DNA of 37,502 nt from Myxococcota bacterium (GTDB lineage Bacteria > Myxococcota_A > UBA796 > UBA2385). Made by a program: the position numbers and the translations under genes. The notes beneath the pieces are model-generated. The model did no database searches and was not told the origin of the DNA. It saw nothing but the letters and a program-made list of their open reading frames with translations. Positions 1 to 7,604 of this stretch are shown here, in pieces. Position 1 is the stretch's first letter. Every line of letters starts with the position of its first letter. The DNA lies in the NCBI GenBank assembly GCA_023150805.1, contig JAKLKF010000074.1, positions 1 through 37,502 of the forward strand, written 5' to 3'.

Positions 1-1
1 G

Positions 2-124
2 GCCCCGACCGAGGGCGGCGAGCGCCCCAGCGGCGAGGGCGGCCGGCGGCGGCGGCGGCGCAAGCCGCGGGGCGGCGGCGGCGGCGGGAACGGCGGCGGC
101 GGGAGCGGCGGCGGCGAGGGCTGA
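2..124 (+). CDS. C-terminal tail of a Gly/Arg-rich protein (5' end outside window)
   Basis: The frame ending with TGA at 122-124 is open to the left edge of the window. The last 40 residues are almost entirely Gly, Arg, Glu, Pro and Ser, with a run of six Arg followed by Lys-Pro-Arg and then poly-Gly blocks. Such basic RGG-like tails are common at the end of DEAD-box RNA helicases and other RNA-binding proteins, but nothing of the catalytic body is visible, so the function is not assigned. The codons are dominated by ggc repeats, so this stretch could also be read in other frames. The TGA and the following change in composition support the chosen frame. Confidence 0.5.
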   Translation, partial: APTEGGERPSGEGGRRRRRRKPRGGGGGGNGGGGSGGGEG

Positions 125-181
125 GCGCTCGCCCACCCCGACCGGGGAGGCGCTCCACCGCACCGCCCCGGTCGACGAGGG

Positions 182-916
182 TCAGCGGCCGTTCACCGAC
201 CAGTCGTAGTCGGCCCAGGCGGCCTGGAAGGCGCCCGAGCGCAGCCAGGCCGCGTCGGCCACGGGGGCGTAGCCGGCCACCCAGGCGGCCGCCTGGCCCA
301 GCGCCCCGCCCTGCCCCGGAGGCGGGGTCGCGCGGACGAAGTCGTCGGCGTACCACTCGAAGATCTGGTTGAAGCGCACGGTCCCCGCTGCGCGGTCGGC
401 GACCCAGGCGTTGGTGGCGACCCAGCGCCGGGCGGCCGCGTCGAGCTGGGCCTGGAGCGTCGGGCCCTGGTAGGCCTCGCGGGCCAGGGCGGGGCAGCCC
501 AGGCTGGCGCAGTTGACCGCGGCGTGGATCCGGCCGTCCCCCAGCGGACGGATCCGCTCGTGCTCCACCTGGTTGAGGGTCAAGGCCTGCCCGGCCACGA
601 CGAAGCGCCGCGTGTCCCACACCTTGCCAGCATCCAGGTCGCGGATGCTGGACAGCGGCCAGGCGTCCGCCACCAGGTCGACCGTCAGCGCGTTGTAGGC
701 GTTGATCCAGAAGGCCAGGCGCGCATCGGGATCCTGGGGCTCGGTCGCCGTCGCCAGGGCCGCGACGTAGCCCTCCAGGGCGCCCGACGCCTCGATGGCC
801 GCGTAGTCGACCCGCCCGTCCGCGCCGACGTGCGCAGAGAGCACGGCCTGCCAGGGCTGGTGGTCGAGCGGCGCGGCCGGGGCGGGGGCTGCCAGGACGA
901 GGATCAGCGCGAGCAT
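182..916 (-). CDS. Secreted DUF547 domain protein
   Basis: The 244-residue protein carries two hallmarks of the DUF547 family: FWINAYNA at about residues 69-76 and CASLGCP at about 136-142, with LNQVEHERIR between them. The conserved Asn, His and Cys residues look like an active or metal site, but the biochemical activity of the family is not settled. The first 14 residues are a hydrophobic signal peptide ending in Ala-Pro-Ala-Ala, so it should be exported. I chose the ATG at 914-916 because GGAGG lies just upstream and the signal peptide begins there; the frame is open further upstream, but that part is not protein-like. It is divergent from the small operon starting at 996, and the 79-bp gap must hold both promoters. 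Confidence 0.9.
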   Translation of the reverse strand: MLALILVLAAPAPAAPLDHQPWQAVLSAHVGADGRVDYAAIEASGALEGYVAALATATEPQDPDARLAFWINAYNALTVDLVADAWPLSSIRDLDAGKVWDTRRFVVAGQALTLNQVEHERIRPLGDGRIHAAVNCASLGCPALAREAYQGPTLQAQLDAAARRWVATNAWVADRAAGTVRFNQIFEWYADDFVRATPPPGQGGALGQAAAWVAGYAPVADAAWLRSGAFQAAWADYDWSVNGR

Positions 917-995
917 GGGACCTCCGCGGGGCTGTCCATCCGTATCGCCGGGCGTCCCGGACGTTACATCCTCGCCCACGCGCGGAGGAACACCC

Positions 996-1082
996 ATGGA
1001 CCCCCTCGTCATCGCCGGCATCCTCACGGTGGGCTGCCTGCTGGCCCTGGTGGTCGGCGCGCTGGCGCTGGAGGCGAGGTGA
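996..1082 (+). CDS. 28-residue single-pass membrane peptide
   Basis: An ATG at 996 is preceded by GGAGGA at a good distance and opens a 28-codon frame. The peptide is Met-Asp-Pro followed by one hydrophobic helix of about 20 residues rich in Leu, Val, Ala and Gly, ending Glu-Ala-Arg. That is the shape of a small inner-membrane peptide. Its stop codon overlaps the GTG start of the rhodanese-like gene in the arrangement GTGA, a typical sign of translational coupling, which is the main reason to believe that it is translated. I recognise no family. It may simply be a leader for the next gene, or a membrane anchor acting with it. Confidence 0.6.
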   Translation: MDPLVIAGILTVGCLLALVVGALALEAR

Positions 1083-1381
1083 TCCCCTTCGCGGTCGAGG
1101 CCTGGCAGTTGCTGTGCGGAGAGGTCCAGCCGGGCCAGGTCGTGGACCTGCGCCAGCCCGACCGCTTCGCGCGCGGACACCTGCCCGGGGCGCAGAACCT
1201 GCCCTACGAGCGCCTGCAGGCCGAGGCCGCCACGCTGGACCGGACGCGGAGCGTCCTGCTGGTGGACCCCGCCGGCGCACGCGCGGCCGAGCTCGCCACC
1301 TGGCTGCGCGCCCGCGGCTACGACGCCGGCTACCTGGAGGGCGGCATCGCCGCCTGGACGGGCCCCCTGGAGCGGCCCTGA
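1079..1381 (+). CDS. Rhodanese-like domain protein without active-site Cys
   Basis: The 100-residue protein is a single rhodanese-like domain. It shows VVDLRQPDRFARGHLPGAQN near the start and YLEGGIAAW near the end, both typical of GlpE/PspE-size rhodaneses. The loop that normally carries the nucleophile (Cys after a hydrophobic strand) reads SVLLVDPAGARAAEL, so the Cys is absent and sulfur transfer by the usual mechanism is not expected. A binding or regulatory role is more likely (inference). The start is the GTG at 1079, four bases overlapping the preceding peptide. Its TGA overlaps the ATG of the next gene by one base, so the three genes form a tight operon. Confidence 0.8.
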   Translation: MIPFAVEAWQLLCGEVQPGQVVDLRQPDRFARGHLPGAQNLPYERLQAEAATLDRTRSVLLVDPAGARAAELATWLRARGYDAGYLEGGIAAWTGPLERP

Positions 1382-1722
1382 TGCCGCTGTCCTACGCCGA
1401 CGACTTCGACCGCGTCCTGGCGGCGTCCGGCCCGCCCGCCGTGTTCACCCTGACGGCCGACGGAGAGCTGCGCCTGCACGCCGACCGCACGCGAGACGCC
1501 TGGCAGCGGCTGGCGGGGGGCGCGGCGCCTCCCCACGAGCCCTGCCACTGCCTGCTGCGCGACCAGGCCACCGGCTGGGTCCAGTACGCGCTGGTCACCT
1601 CGCCCGTGCTGTGCGCCAGCCACCCACGCGCCGACGTCTGGCGCTACGCGGACGAGGCCGAGGCGCTGGCCGCCCTGGCGCGCGCCGGCCAGCCGCCGGT
1701 CTGGCGAGGGGACCGGCTGTAG
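1381..1722 (+). CDS. Hypothetical protein of the rhodanese operon
   Basis: A 113-residue soluble-looking protein begins at an ATG that shares its A with the TGA of the rhodanese-like gene. It has no signal peptide or membrane segment. A short Cys/His cluster, PCHCLL, sits near residue 55, and the C-terminal third ends in an acidic, Ala-rich helix followed by PPVWRGDRL. I do not recognise the family. Its position suggests that it works with the membrane peptide and the inactive rhodanese. The gene ends only 10 bp before the end of the convergent thiD, and no terminator hairpin is obvious between them. Confidence 0.7.
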   Translation: MPLSYADDFDRVLAASGPPAVFTLTADGELRLHADRTRDAWQRLAGGAAPPHEPCHCLLRDQATGWVQYALVTSPVLCASHPRADVWRYADEAEALAALARAGQPPVWRGDRL

Positions 1723-1732
1723 CCCGCGGGGT

Positions 1733-2506
1733 TCACCGCCGGCCCAGCGCCCCGTGCAGCAGCGGCCCCTTGCCGGCGCCCAGGTCGTGCCCCTGCGAGG
1801 CGGCGACGAGGTCGGCGACGTAGCGCACGGCGCCGCGCGCGGCGTCGACCAGGGGCTCGCCGCGGGCCAGGCGCGCCGCCAGGGCCGAGGAGAGCGTGCA
1901 GCCCGTGCCGTGGGTGTTGCGGCTGTGCAGGCGAGGATGGTCGACCGCCACCACCGCGCCGCCGGGCAGGTAGAGCCGGTCCCGCACCACCTCGGCGTGG
2001 CCGTGGCCGTCCTTGAGCAGCAGGGCGACGCCGGTGCGGTCGGCCCAGGCCTGGGGCGCCTCGTCGCCCAGCAGCACCGCGGCCTCGGGGAGGTTGGGGG
2101 TCAGGACCGCGGCCCGCGGAGCGAGCGCGTCGCGGAGGGCCTGCTCGGCGTCGGGCTGCAGCAGGCGGGCGCCGCTGGTGGCGACCATGACCGGGTCCAG
2201 GACGACCGGACCCTCGAAGCCCTCGAGCGCCGCGAGCACGGTGCGCACCAGGCCGGCCGTGCCGAGCATGCCGATCTTGACGGCGCGGGGCGGGATATCG
2301 GCGCGCACCATGCGCACCTGCTCGGCGACGAAGTCCAGGGGGGCGGGGTGGATGGCGCTGACCCCGGTGGTGTTCTGGGCCGTCAGCGCGGTGAGCACGG
2401 CCATGCCGTAGCAGCCGTGGTCGGCGAAGGTCTTGAGATCGGCCTGGATCCCCGCCCCCCCGCTGGGGTCGGAGCCGGCGATGGACAGGACGGGCACGGG
2501 CTGCAT
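1733..2506 (-). CDS. thiD: Hydroxymethylpyrimidine/phosphomethylpyrimidine kinase
   Basis: The 257-residue protein matches ThiD across its length. ThiD phosphorylates hydroxymethylpyrimidine twice to give HMP-PP for thiamine biosynthesis in the cytoplasm. The N-terminal AGSDPSGGAGIQADLKTF substrate-binding segment, the central VLDPVMVATSG, TPNLPEA, and the anion-hole and catalytic-base region NTHGTGCTLSSALAA are all present, including the conserved Cys in GTGC. The start ATG at 2504-2506 follows GGAGG, and the longer upstream frame is not similar to ThiD. No other thiamine gene is nearby. The gene is divergent from the GT-C gene, with about 70 bp between the starts. Confidence 0.95.
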   Translation of the reverse strand: MQPVPVLSIAGSDPSGGAGIQADLKTFADHGCYGMAVLTALTAQNTTGVSAIHPAPLDFVAEQVRMVRADIPPRAVKIGMLGTAGLVRTVLAALEGFEGPVVLDPVMVATSGARLLQPDAEQALRDALAPRAAVLTPNLPEAAVLLGDEAPQAWADRTGVALLLKDGHGHAEVVRDRLYLPGGAVVAVDHPRLHSRNTHGTGCTLSSALAARLARGEPLVDAARGAVRYVADLVAASQGHDLGAGKGPLLHGALGRR

Positions 2507-2576
2507 GGGGCCTCCGGGAGCCCAGGCTATCGCGCCCGTCGCCGCCTCCCCGTCGCGGCCGCGGTACGCTGGCGCG

Positions 2577-3974
2577 ATGCCCGCCCTGCTCGTGGCCCTC
2601 GCCTGCGCCGGCGCCCTCGTCGCCCTGGGGGATCTGCGGGCGCGGCCGGGCGAGGCGATCGCCCTGCTGGTGGCCTGGGGGCTGCTGGTGCTGGTCATGC
2701 ACCTGCTGGACCTGCGGCGGCACAGCCTCGGTCACCTGGGCCCGCTGGCGCACCGCAGCCCCGAGCACGAGCCCTTCGCGGCGCCCGGCCCTCCCCCGTG
2801 GCGGCTGGACGTGCGCCGCCTGGCGCCGCTGGCGGTGCTGCTCGCCGCGCTGGCCGTGCGCCTGCCCCTGCTGGCCAGCCCCCCGACCCTCTCCGACGAC
2901 GTGTACCGCTACGCCTGGGAGGGCTGGCTCACGCTGCACGGCGGCAACCCCTACCTGGCCCCGCCCGCCGCGGACCCCGGCGACCTCGACCACCCCGTCC
3001 GGCTGCTGGTCAACCACCCCGAGGTCAGCACGATCTACCCGCCGGTCGCGCTGTGGCTGTTCGCGGCGCTCGCCGCCGTCTCGCCCTCGGCGCTGGTCTT
3101 CAAGGCCGCGATGGGCCTGGCGGACGCGATCACGGCCGCCGCCCTGGCCGGCGCCCTGCGCGCCCGCAGCCGCAGCACCGCGGGCGCCTGGCTCTACGCG
3201 CTGATGCCCCTCGGGGCGGTCGAGGCCGCCGGCAGCGGCCACCTGGAGGCCGCCGCCGTCTGCTGCCTGGCGCTGTCCTTGTGGGCCTGGAGCGCCGGGC
3301 GGGCGGGCCTGGGCTTCGCCATGCTGGGCGCCCTGCTCAAGCTGCTGCCCGGCGTGCTGCTGCCCTCGCTGTGGCGCCGTCGGCCCTGGCTGATCCCGCT
3401 GGGCCTGGGCGTGGGGTTGCTGGCGGCCTGGCCCTTCCGCGAGGCGGGCCCGCACCTGCTGCGCGGGCTGGGCACCTACGCCGAGCACTGGTCCTTCAAC
3501 GCCAGCGGCTTCCGCGTGCTCACCTGGCTGCTCGGGCCGATCGTCGAAGACCCGCGCCAGGTGCGGCTGGTGGCCCTGACCATCGGCGCGATCGCCGTGC
3601 TGCGGTCGTGGTGGACCCTCCGCGACCCGGCCCGGGTGGCCCTGTGGGTCGGCGGCGCCTTCGTCCTGCTCTCGCCCACGGTGCACCCCTGGTACCTGCT
3701 GTGGGTATGGGTTCCCTCGCTGCTGCTCGGCGTGCGGAGCTGGACGGTCCTGGCCCTGCTCGCGCCGCTGTCCTACGCGGCGCTCCAGAGCTACGATCCG
3801 GCCACCGGAACCTGGCAGGAGCCCGCATGGCCCGTCTGGGCGCAGTACCTCCCCCTGCTGCTGGCGGCCCTGCTGGAGTCGCTGTGGCACCAGCTCCGGC
3901 CGGGGCCCTGGAGCCCTTCGCCCCTGCCCTCGCCGCCCTCACCGGCACCGTCGCGGTCTGCGTCCCCGACCTGA
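2577..3974 (+). CDS. Polytopic GT-C glycosyltransferase (GT87/DUF2029-like)
   Basis: A 465-residue membrane protein with roughly ten or more hydrophobic helices. The first extramembrane loop carries SDDVYRYAWEGW, then GGNPYLAPPAAD and NHPEVSTIYPPVALW. This Asp-Asp plus NPY plus TIYPP arrangement is typical of the GT87/DUF2029 group of polyprenyl-phosphate-sugar dependent mannosyltransferases. The acidic pair is the expected catalytic site on the outer face of the inner membrane. The C-terminal tail after the last helix is Pro/Ser-rich and overlaps the start of the LarA-like gene, so it is probably not under strong selection. The substrate cannot be told. The start at 2577 gives a clean N-terminal helix. 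Confidence 0.8.
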   Translation: MPALLVALACAGALVALGDLRARPGEAIALLVAWGLLVLVMHLLDLRRHSLGHLGPLAHRSPEHEPFAAPGPPPWRLDVRRLAPLAVLLAALAVRLPLLASPPTLSDDVYRYAWEGWLTLHGGNPYLAPPAADPGDLDHPVRLLVNHPEVSTIYPPVALWLFAALAAVSPSALVFKAAMGLADAITAAALAGALRARSRSTAGAWLYALMPLGAVEAAGSGHLEAAAVCCLALSLWAWSAGRAGLGFAMLGALLKLLPGVLLPSLWRRRPWLIPLGLGVGLLAAWPFREAGPHLLRGLGTYAEHWSFNASGFRVLTWLLGPIVEDPRQVRLVALTIGAIAVLRSWWTLRDPARVALWVGGAFVLLSPTVHPWYLLWVWVPSLLLGVRSWTVLALLAPLSYAALQSYDPATGTWQEPAWPVWAQYLPLLLAALLESLWHQLRPGPWSPSPLPSPPSPAPSRSASPT

Positions 3975-4942
3975 CCCGGCCGCTGGACCCTCGCCCGGCC
4001 CTGCGCGCCCTGCAGGCCGTCGTGCCCGGACGCCTGCGGGTCGTCGTCGGCCTGGGACTGCACCGGCCCATGACGGCCGAGGAGCTGGCCCCGCTGGCGC
4101 CCTGGTCCCCCGCCCAGTCCGATCCCGACGACGCCGTGGCCTACGGCCAGGTCGACGGGGTGCCGGGCGCGGTGACCCGCGCGGTGGCCCAGGCGGATCA
4201 CGTGCTCACCATCGGCATCGCGGAGCTGCACCAGTACGCCGGCGTCAGCGGCGGCCACAAGGGCGTGGTGGTCGGCTGCGGCGGGCGCGCGACCATCCAG
4301 GCCCTGCACCACCGCGACCGCGTGACCGACCCGCGGGTCCGCCTTGGCGTGCTGGAGGGCAACCCGTTCCGCGGCGCCATCGACGGCCTGGGCGAGGAGC
4401 TGGGCGTGGCGCTCGCGCTGAACTGGCTGCCCCAGGCCGGGCGGTGGATGGCCGGCCCACCCCCGCAGGTGACCGCCGCCGCCGCCGCCGCCCTGGACCC
4501 CTGGCAGCCGCTGGCCGGCGAGTGGAGCGGCGCCGTGCTCACGGTGCCCGCGGCCAAGGCCGGCAGCTTCTACCAAGCCAGCCGCGCCGCCACCTACCTG
4601 GGCCTGTCGCCGGCGCCTCCGCTCTCCCCCGGCGCGACCCTGGTCCTGCACGCCGCCTGCCCCGAGGGCCTGGGCGCCGAGGCCGGCTTCGTCGCGGCAT
4701 TGCAGCGCTGCCCGCCGCCCTGGTCCGAGCTGCTCACCGGCCCGCCGCCCACCGGCGCGGGGGCGCAGCGGGCGGTGATGCTCGCCCTGCTGGCGACGCG
4801 CTACCGGCTGCAGATCCGCGGCTGCCACGACCCTGCCCCGCTGCGCGCGGTCGGCCTGGACGCCTCCGCCGACCCCCCTCCCCGCGGTCCGGCCTGGCTC
4901 GAGGTGCCCGCCCCCTTCAGCCGCCTGCCCCAGCGCGCCTGA
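3884..4942 (+). CDS. LarA-like nickel-pincer racemase, N-terminally short
   Basis: The protein resembles LarA lactate racemase (DUF2088), which uses a nickel-pincer nucleotide to racemise 2-hydroxy acids. Residues matching the known Lactobacillus LarA catalytic set are visible: Arg in DLTRP (about 32), His in GLHRPMT (about 60), His116, Lys126 in VSGGHKG and His142, with the same spacing from the second His to the Lys (10) and onward (16). The start is uncertain: GTG 3884 has GGAG upstream, and ATG 3827 also has AGGAG. Either way the gene overlaps the GT-C gene and lacks about 45 residues of the usual LarA N-terminus. The 3' end overlaps the convergent GT2 gene by 26 bp. The cofactor genes larB, larC and larE are not in the window, so the substrate is unknown. 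Confidence 0.8.
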   Translation: MAPAPAGALEPFAPALAALTGTVAVCVPDLTRPLDPRPALRALQAVVPGRLRVVVGLGLHRPMTAEELAPLAPWSPAQSDPDDAVAYGQVDGVPGAVTRAVAQADHVLTIGIAELHQYAGVSGGHKGVVVGCGGRATIQALHHRDRVTDPRVRLGVLEGNPFRGAIDGLGEELGVALALNWLPQAGRWMAGPPPQVTAAAAAALDPWQPLAGEWSGAVLTVPAAKAGSFYQASRAATYLGLSPAPPLSPGATLVLHAACPEGLGAEAGFVAALQRCPPPWSELLTGPPPTGAGAQRAVMLALLATRYRLQIRGCHDPAPLRAVGLDASADPPPRGPAWLEVPAPFSRLPQRA

Positions 4943-6410
4943 GGGCCGCGGCCGGGGCCAGGCTGCCCAGGCCCACGAAGGCGAAGCCCAGGCCGAAGAG
5001 CAGCAGGAAGGGCAGGCTGGCCCACAGGCCCCGCTCGACGGCCAGGGCCGCCGCCAGGGCGTAGTAGGCCGCGAGTCCCAGCTCGATGACCGTGGTCCCG
5101 TCCAGGGGCGGTCGCTCCGCCCGCGCGGCGCCCGCACCTCGGACCCCGCCGTCCCCGCGCTTGGGGGTGCGGCGGAAGGTGCGGTCGCGCCCGAAGAGCC
5201 CCTCGAACACGGCGCGGCTCTGGTTGACCGCCATGCCGATGCCCAGCGCCATCGCCAGCGGGATCCGCCACAGGCGGGCGCGCCAGCCCTCGGGCCAGGC
5301 GTCGCGCTCGGCGAGGCCGTAGAACCACGCGATCGAGGCGGTCGACAGCAGGAAGACCGGCAGATCCAGGACCAGCGCGGGCAGCAGCTCGCCATGGCCA
5401 CGCGCCGCGATGGCCGGCGGCATCAGCAGCGCCATCACCAGCACCAGCGGGTAGGCCAGGTTGCTGCCCAGGTGGGCCAGGGCCTCCAGCCGCACCGCCG
5501 CGGGCAGGCGCGCCGCCAGCAGGACCGGCAGCAGCTTGCGCGCCGTCTGCATCGTGCCCTTGGCCCAGCGGTGCTGCTGGAGCTTGTAGGCCCGCAGGTC
5601 GGCGGGCAGCTCGGCGGGCACCACCTCGTCCCGCAGGAAGACGAAGCGCCAGCCTCGGAGCTGGGCGCGGTAGGACAGGTCGAGATCCTCGGTCAGGGTG
5701 TCGTGCTGCCAGCCGCCCGCGTCCTCGACGCAGGCCCGCCGCCAGATGCCGGCCGTGCCGTTGAAGTTGAAGAACCGCCCGCTGCGGTGGCGGGCCGTGT
5801 GCTCGACCACGAAGTGGCCGTCGAGCAGGACGGCCGCCAGCCGGGTGAGCAGGTTCTGCCCCTCGTTGAGGTGTCCCCAGCGCGCCTGGACCATGCCCAC
5901 ACCGGCGGCCCCGGGCCCGAAGCCGTCGAAGTAGGGCACCGTCCGCCGCAGGAAGTCCGGCCGCGGCACGAAGTCGGCGTCGAAGACGGCGAGCAGCTCC
6001 CCGCGGGCTCCCGCCAGCCCGTAGGCCAGGGCGCCCGCCTTGTAGCCCACGCGCTCCGGCCGGCGCAGCACCCGCACGTCGACGCCGCGCGCCCGGCCCC
6101 GCGCGGCCGCGACCTCGGCCCGGGCCGTGCTGCCGTCGTCGCTGTCGTCGAGCACCTGGATCTCCAGGCGCTCGGCCGGCCAGTCCAGGGCACAGGCCGC
6201 GTCCACCAGGCGCTCGACGACCGCCGGCTCGTTGTAGACGGGGAGCTGGACCGTCACGACGGGCAGCGCACCGGGGGACAGCGGCGCCGGCGGGCGATCC
6301 CGGTGCCGCCGGTAGAGGCCGACGATCAGCAGCCGGTGCAGGCCGTAGAGGCCCAGCAGCCCGACGACGAGCAGGTAGGCGGCGAGGACGGGCAGGGCGT
6401 CGGAGTCCAT
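4917..6410 (-). CDS. Processive family 2 glycosyltransferase (cellulose-synthase-like)
   Basis: A 497-residue membrane GT2. After one N-terminal helix (about residues 8-33) comes the catalytic domain with VTVQLPVYNE, VLDDSDDGS, the metal-binding FDADF (about 143-147), TEDLDLSYR (240-248) and QQHRW (278-282). This D, DxD, ED, QxxRW set defines processive synthases of the cellulose or glucomannan (CslA) type. Several C-terminal helices follow. It probably polymerises a beta-linked polysaccharide across the inner membrane. I use the ATG at 6408-6410; a GTG two codons earlier is possible. The 3' end overlaps larA-like on the opposite strand. Neighbouring GT4, GT-C and ligase-like genes support a role in surface glycan synthesis. 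Confidence 0.88.
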   Translation of the reverse strand: MDSDALPVLAAYLLVVGLLGLYGLHRLLIVGLYRRHRDRPPAPLSPGALPVVTVQLPVYNEPAVVERLVDAACALDWPAERLEIQVLDDSDDGSTARAEVAAARGRARGVDVRVLRRPERVGYKAGALAYGLAGARGELLAVFDADFVPRPDFLRRTVPYFDGFGPGAAGVGMVQARWGHLNEGQNLLTRLAAVLLDGHFVVEHTARHRSGRFFNFNGTAGIWRRACVEDAGGWQHDTLTEDLDLSYRAQLRGWRFVFLRDEVVPAELPADLRAYKLQQHRWAKGTMQTARKLLPVLLAARLPAAVRLEALAHLGSNLAYPLVLVMALLMPPAIAARGHGELLPALVLDLPVFLLSTASIAWFYGLAERDAWPEGWRARLWRIPLAMALGIGMAVNQSRAVFEGLFGRDRTFRRTPKRGDGGVRGAGAARAERPPLDGTTVIELGLAAYYALAAALAVERGLWASLPFLLLFGLGFAFVGLGSLAPAAALRRAGAGG

Positions 6411-6486
6411 GGCCACACGAGGCGATACGGCCGGCCCCGGGCCCGCGCGCGGAGCTGCGAGCGGCCCCCAGGCGTGCGGCTGTAAC

Positions 6487-6556
6487 GGCGTCCGCCGCCG
6501 GACGCCGGGGGCCCCGGTTGGCCCCTCGGGCGCAACCCAGCGGTCCGCGAGGGGCC
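6487..6556. promoter_or_regulatory. Divergent promoter region with two stem-loops
   Basis: The 201-bp gap between the divergent GT2 and nucleotidyltransferase-like genes holds two perfect inverted repeats: GGCGTCC (6487-6493) with GGACGCC (6500-6506), and GGCCCCTCG (6520-6528) with CGAGGGGCC (6548-6556). A TATGTT at 6580-6585 could be a -10 box for the plus-strand gene. The repeats could be operators, 5' UTR hairpins or a small RNA; the sequence does not decide between these. Confidence 0.4.
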
Positions 6557-6611
6557 CCGTCGGTCGTGGGAAGCCAAGCTATGTTCTCCCACCTCTCCCG
6601 CCCGAGCGCTC

Positions 6612-7604
6612 GTGACCGTCCCGACCGCCCCCTCTGCCGCCGGCGCCCCCGCGGGGGTGCCCGACGAACCCGTCGATCGGGCCATCGTGCGCCTGGTCCT
6701 GTACTTCGACGTGTTCCAGCACCCGCTCACCCAGGCCGAGCTGGTCCGCCTGGTCTGCCCGGACGACCCGGACCTCGTCCCGCAGGCCCTCGCCCGCCTG
6801 GCCGCGCGCGGCATCGTCGAGCGCCGCGACCACTGGTGCTTCCGCCCTGGCCGCTCCGCCGCCATCGCCCGTCGGCAGGAGCGGGCCCGCCACGCCGAGC
6901 GCACCTGGCCCCTGGCGCGCCTGGCCTCGGCGCTGCTGGCCCGCGTGCCCTTCGTCCGCGGCGTGCTCATCACCGGGGGCATGTCCAAGGGCAGCACCGC
7001 CCCCGGCGACGACGTCGACTTCCTCCTGCTGGTCGCGCCGGGGAGGGTCTGGACGCTCAAGTCGCTGCTCCAGGGCGCGCGCCGGGCCTGGCCCGAGCCG
7101 ATCCGCGACCTGTTCTGCACCAACTACCTGCTGGCCGAGGACCGCCCCCTGGTCGACGACCGCAACCTGTTCACCGCGGTCGAGCTCGCCACCGCCGTGC
7201 CAATGTACGGGCCCGCCGGCTGCGCCGCCCTGCTGCGCGCGAACGCGTGGTCCCGACGGTTCGTGCCCGGGATGCCGTGGGCCGAGCAGCGCGCCGCCGC
7301 CGCCGCGCCCCTGCCCCGCAGCCCGCTGGCCCGCGGGGTGGAGGCCACCATCGCCGGCCCCGGTGGCCAGCGGATCGAGCGCGCCTCGGTCGCCGCCTGG
7401 GACCGGTACTGGAACCGCAAGTACGCCTGGCTCGACGAGGCCACCCGCGCACAGCGCTTCAAGCGGCGCGAGGAGGTCGCGACCAACCACCTGCACGACT
7501 TCCAGGGCTACGTGCTCGACGAGGTCCGGCGCCGCCTGGTCGCGGTGGGGCTGGACGAGCCGCTGGAGCTGGCCCGCGGCGGCCGGCCGGTGGGGTCGGC
7601 CTAG
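6612..7604 (+). CDS. Winged-helix plus nucleotidyltransferase-like protein
   Basis: The 330-residue protein has an N-terminal winged-helix-like part (about 20-85; FDVFQHPLTQAELVRLV and a basic wing) followed by a nucleotidyltransferase-fold core. The signature is GG at 122-123, then SKGSTAPGDD, with Asp134-Val-Asp136 as the metal-binding pair, fitting the hGG-x-DhD pattern of the polymerase-beta-like superfamily. The C-terminal half is basic and Trp/Arg-rich. It abuts the GT4 gene (stop 7602-7604, ATG 7605), so the two are surely co-transcribed. A nucleotide transfer step in glycan assembly, or regulation of it, is plausible but inferred. The GTG at 6612 lacks a strong Shine-Dalgarno sequence, so the true start may lie further in, for example GTG 6657. 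Confidence 0.75.
   Translation: MTVPTAPSAAGAPAGVPDEPVDRAIVRLVLYFDVFQHPLTQAELVRLVCPDDPDLVPQALARLAARGIVERRDHWCFRPGRSAAIARRQERARHAERTWPLARLASALLARVPFVRGVLITGGMSKGSTAPGDDVDFLLLVAPGRVWTLKSLLQGARRAWPEPIRDLFCTNYLLAEDRPLVDDRNLFTAVELATAVPMYGPAGCAALLRANAWSRRFVPGMPWAEQRAAAAAPLPRSPLARGVEATIAGPGGQRIERASVAAWDRYWNRKYAWLDEATRAQRFKRREEVATNHLHDFQGYVLDEVRRRLVAVGLDEPLELARGGRPVGSA

Noticed and set aside
1644..4942. Very long open frames on both strands, over 700 and 1000 codons, across thiD, the GT-C gene and larA
   Set aside because: They are Arg/Gly/Pro/Ala-rich shadows caused by high GC. The frames with recognisable domains, signal peptides and ribosome binding sites explain the region; only the last third of the long plus-strand frame is real (larA-like).
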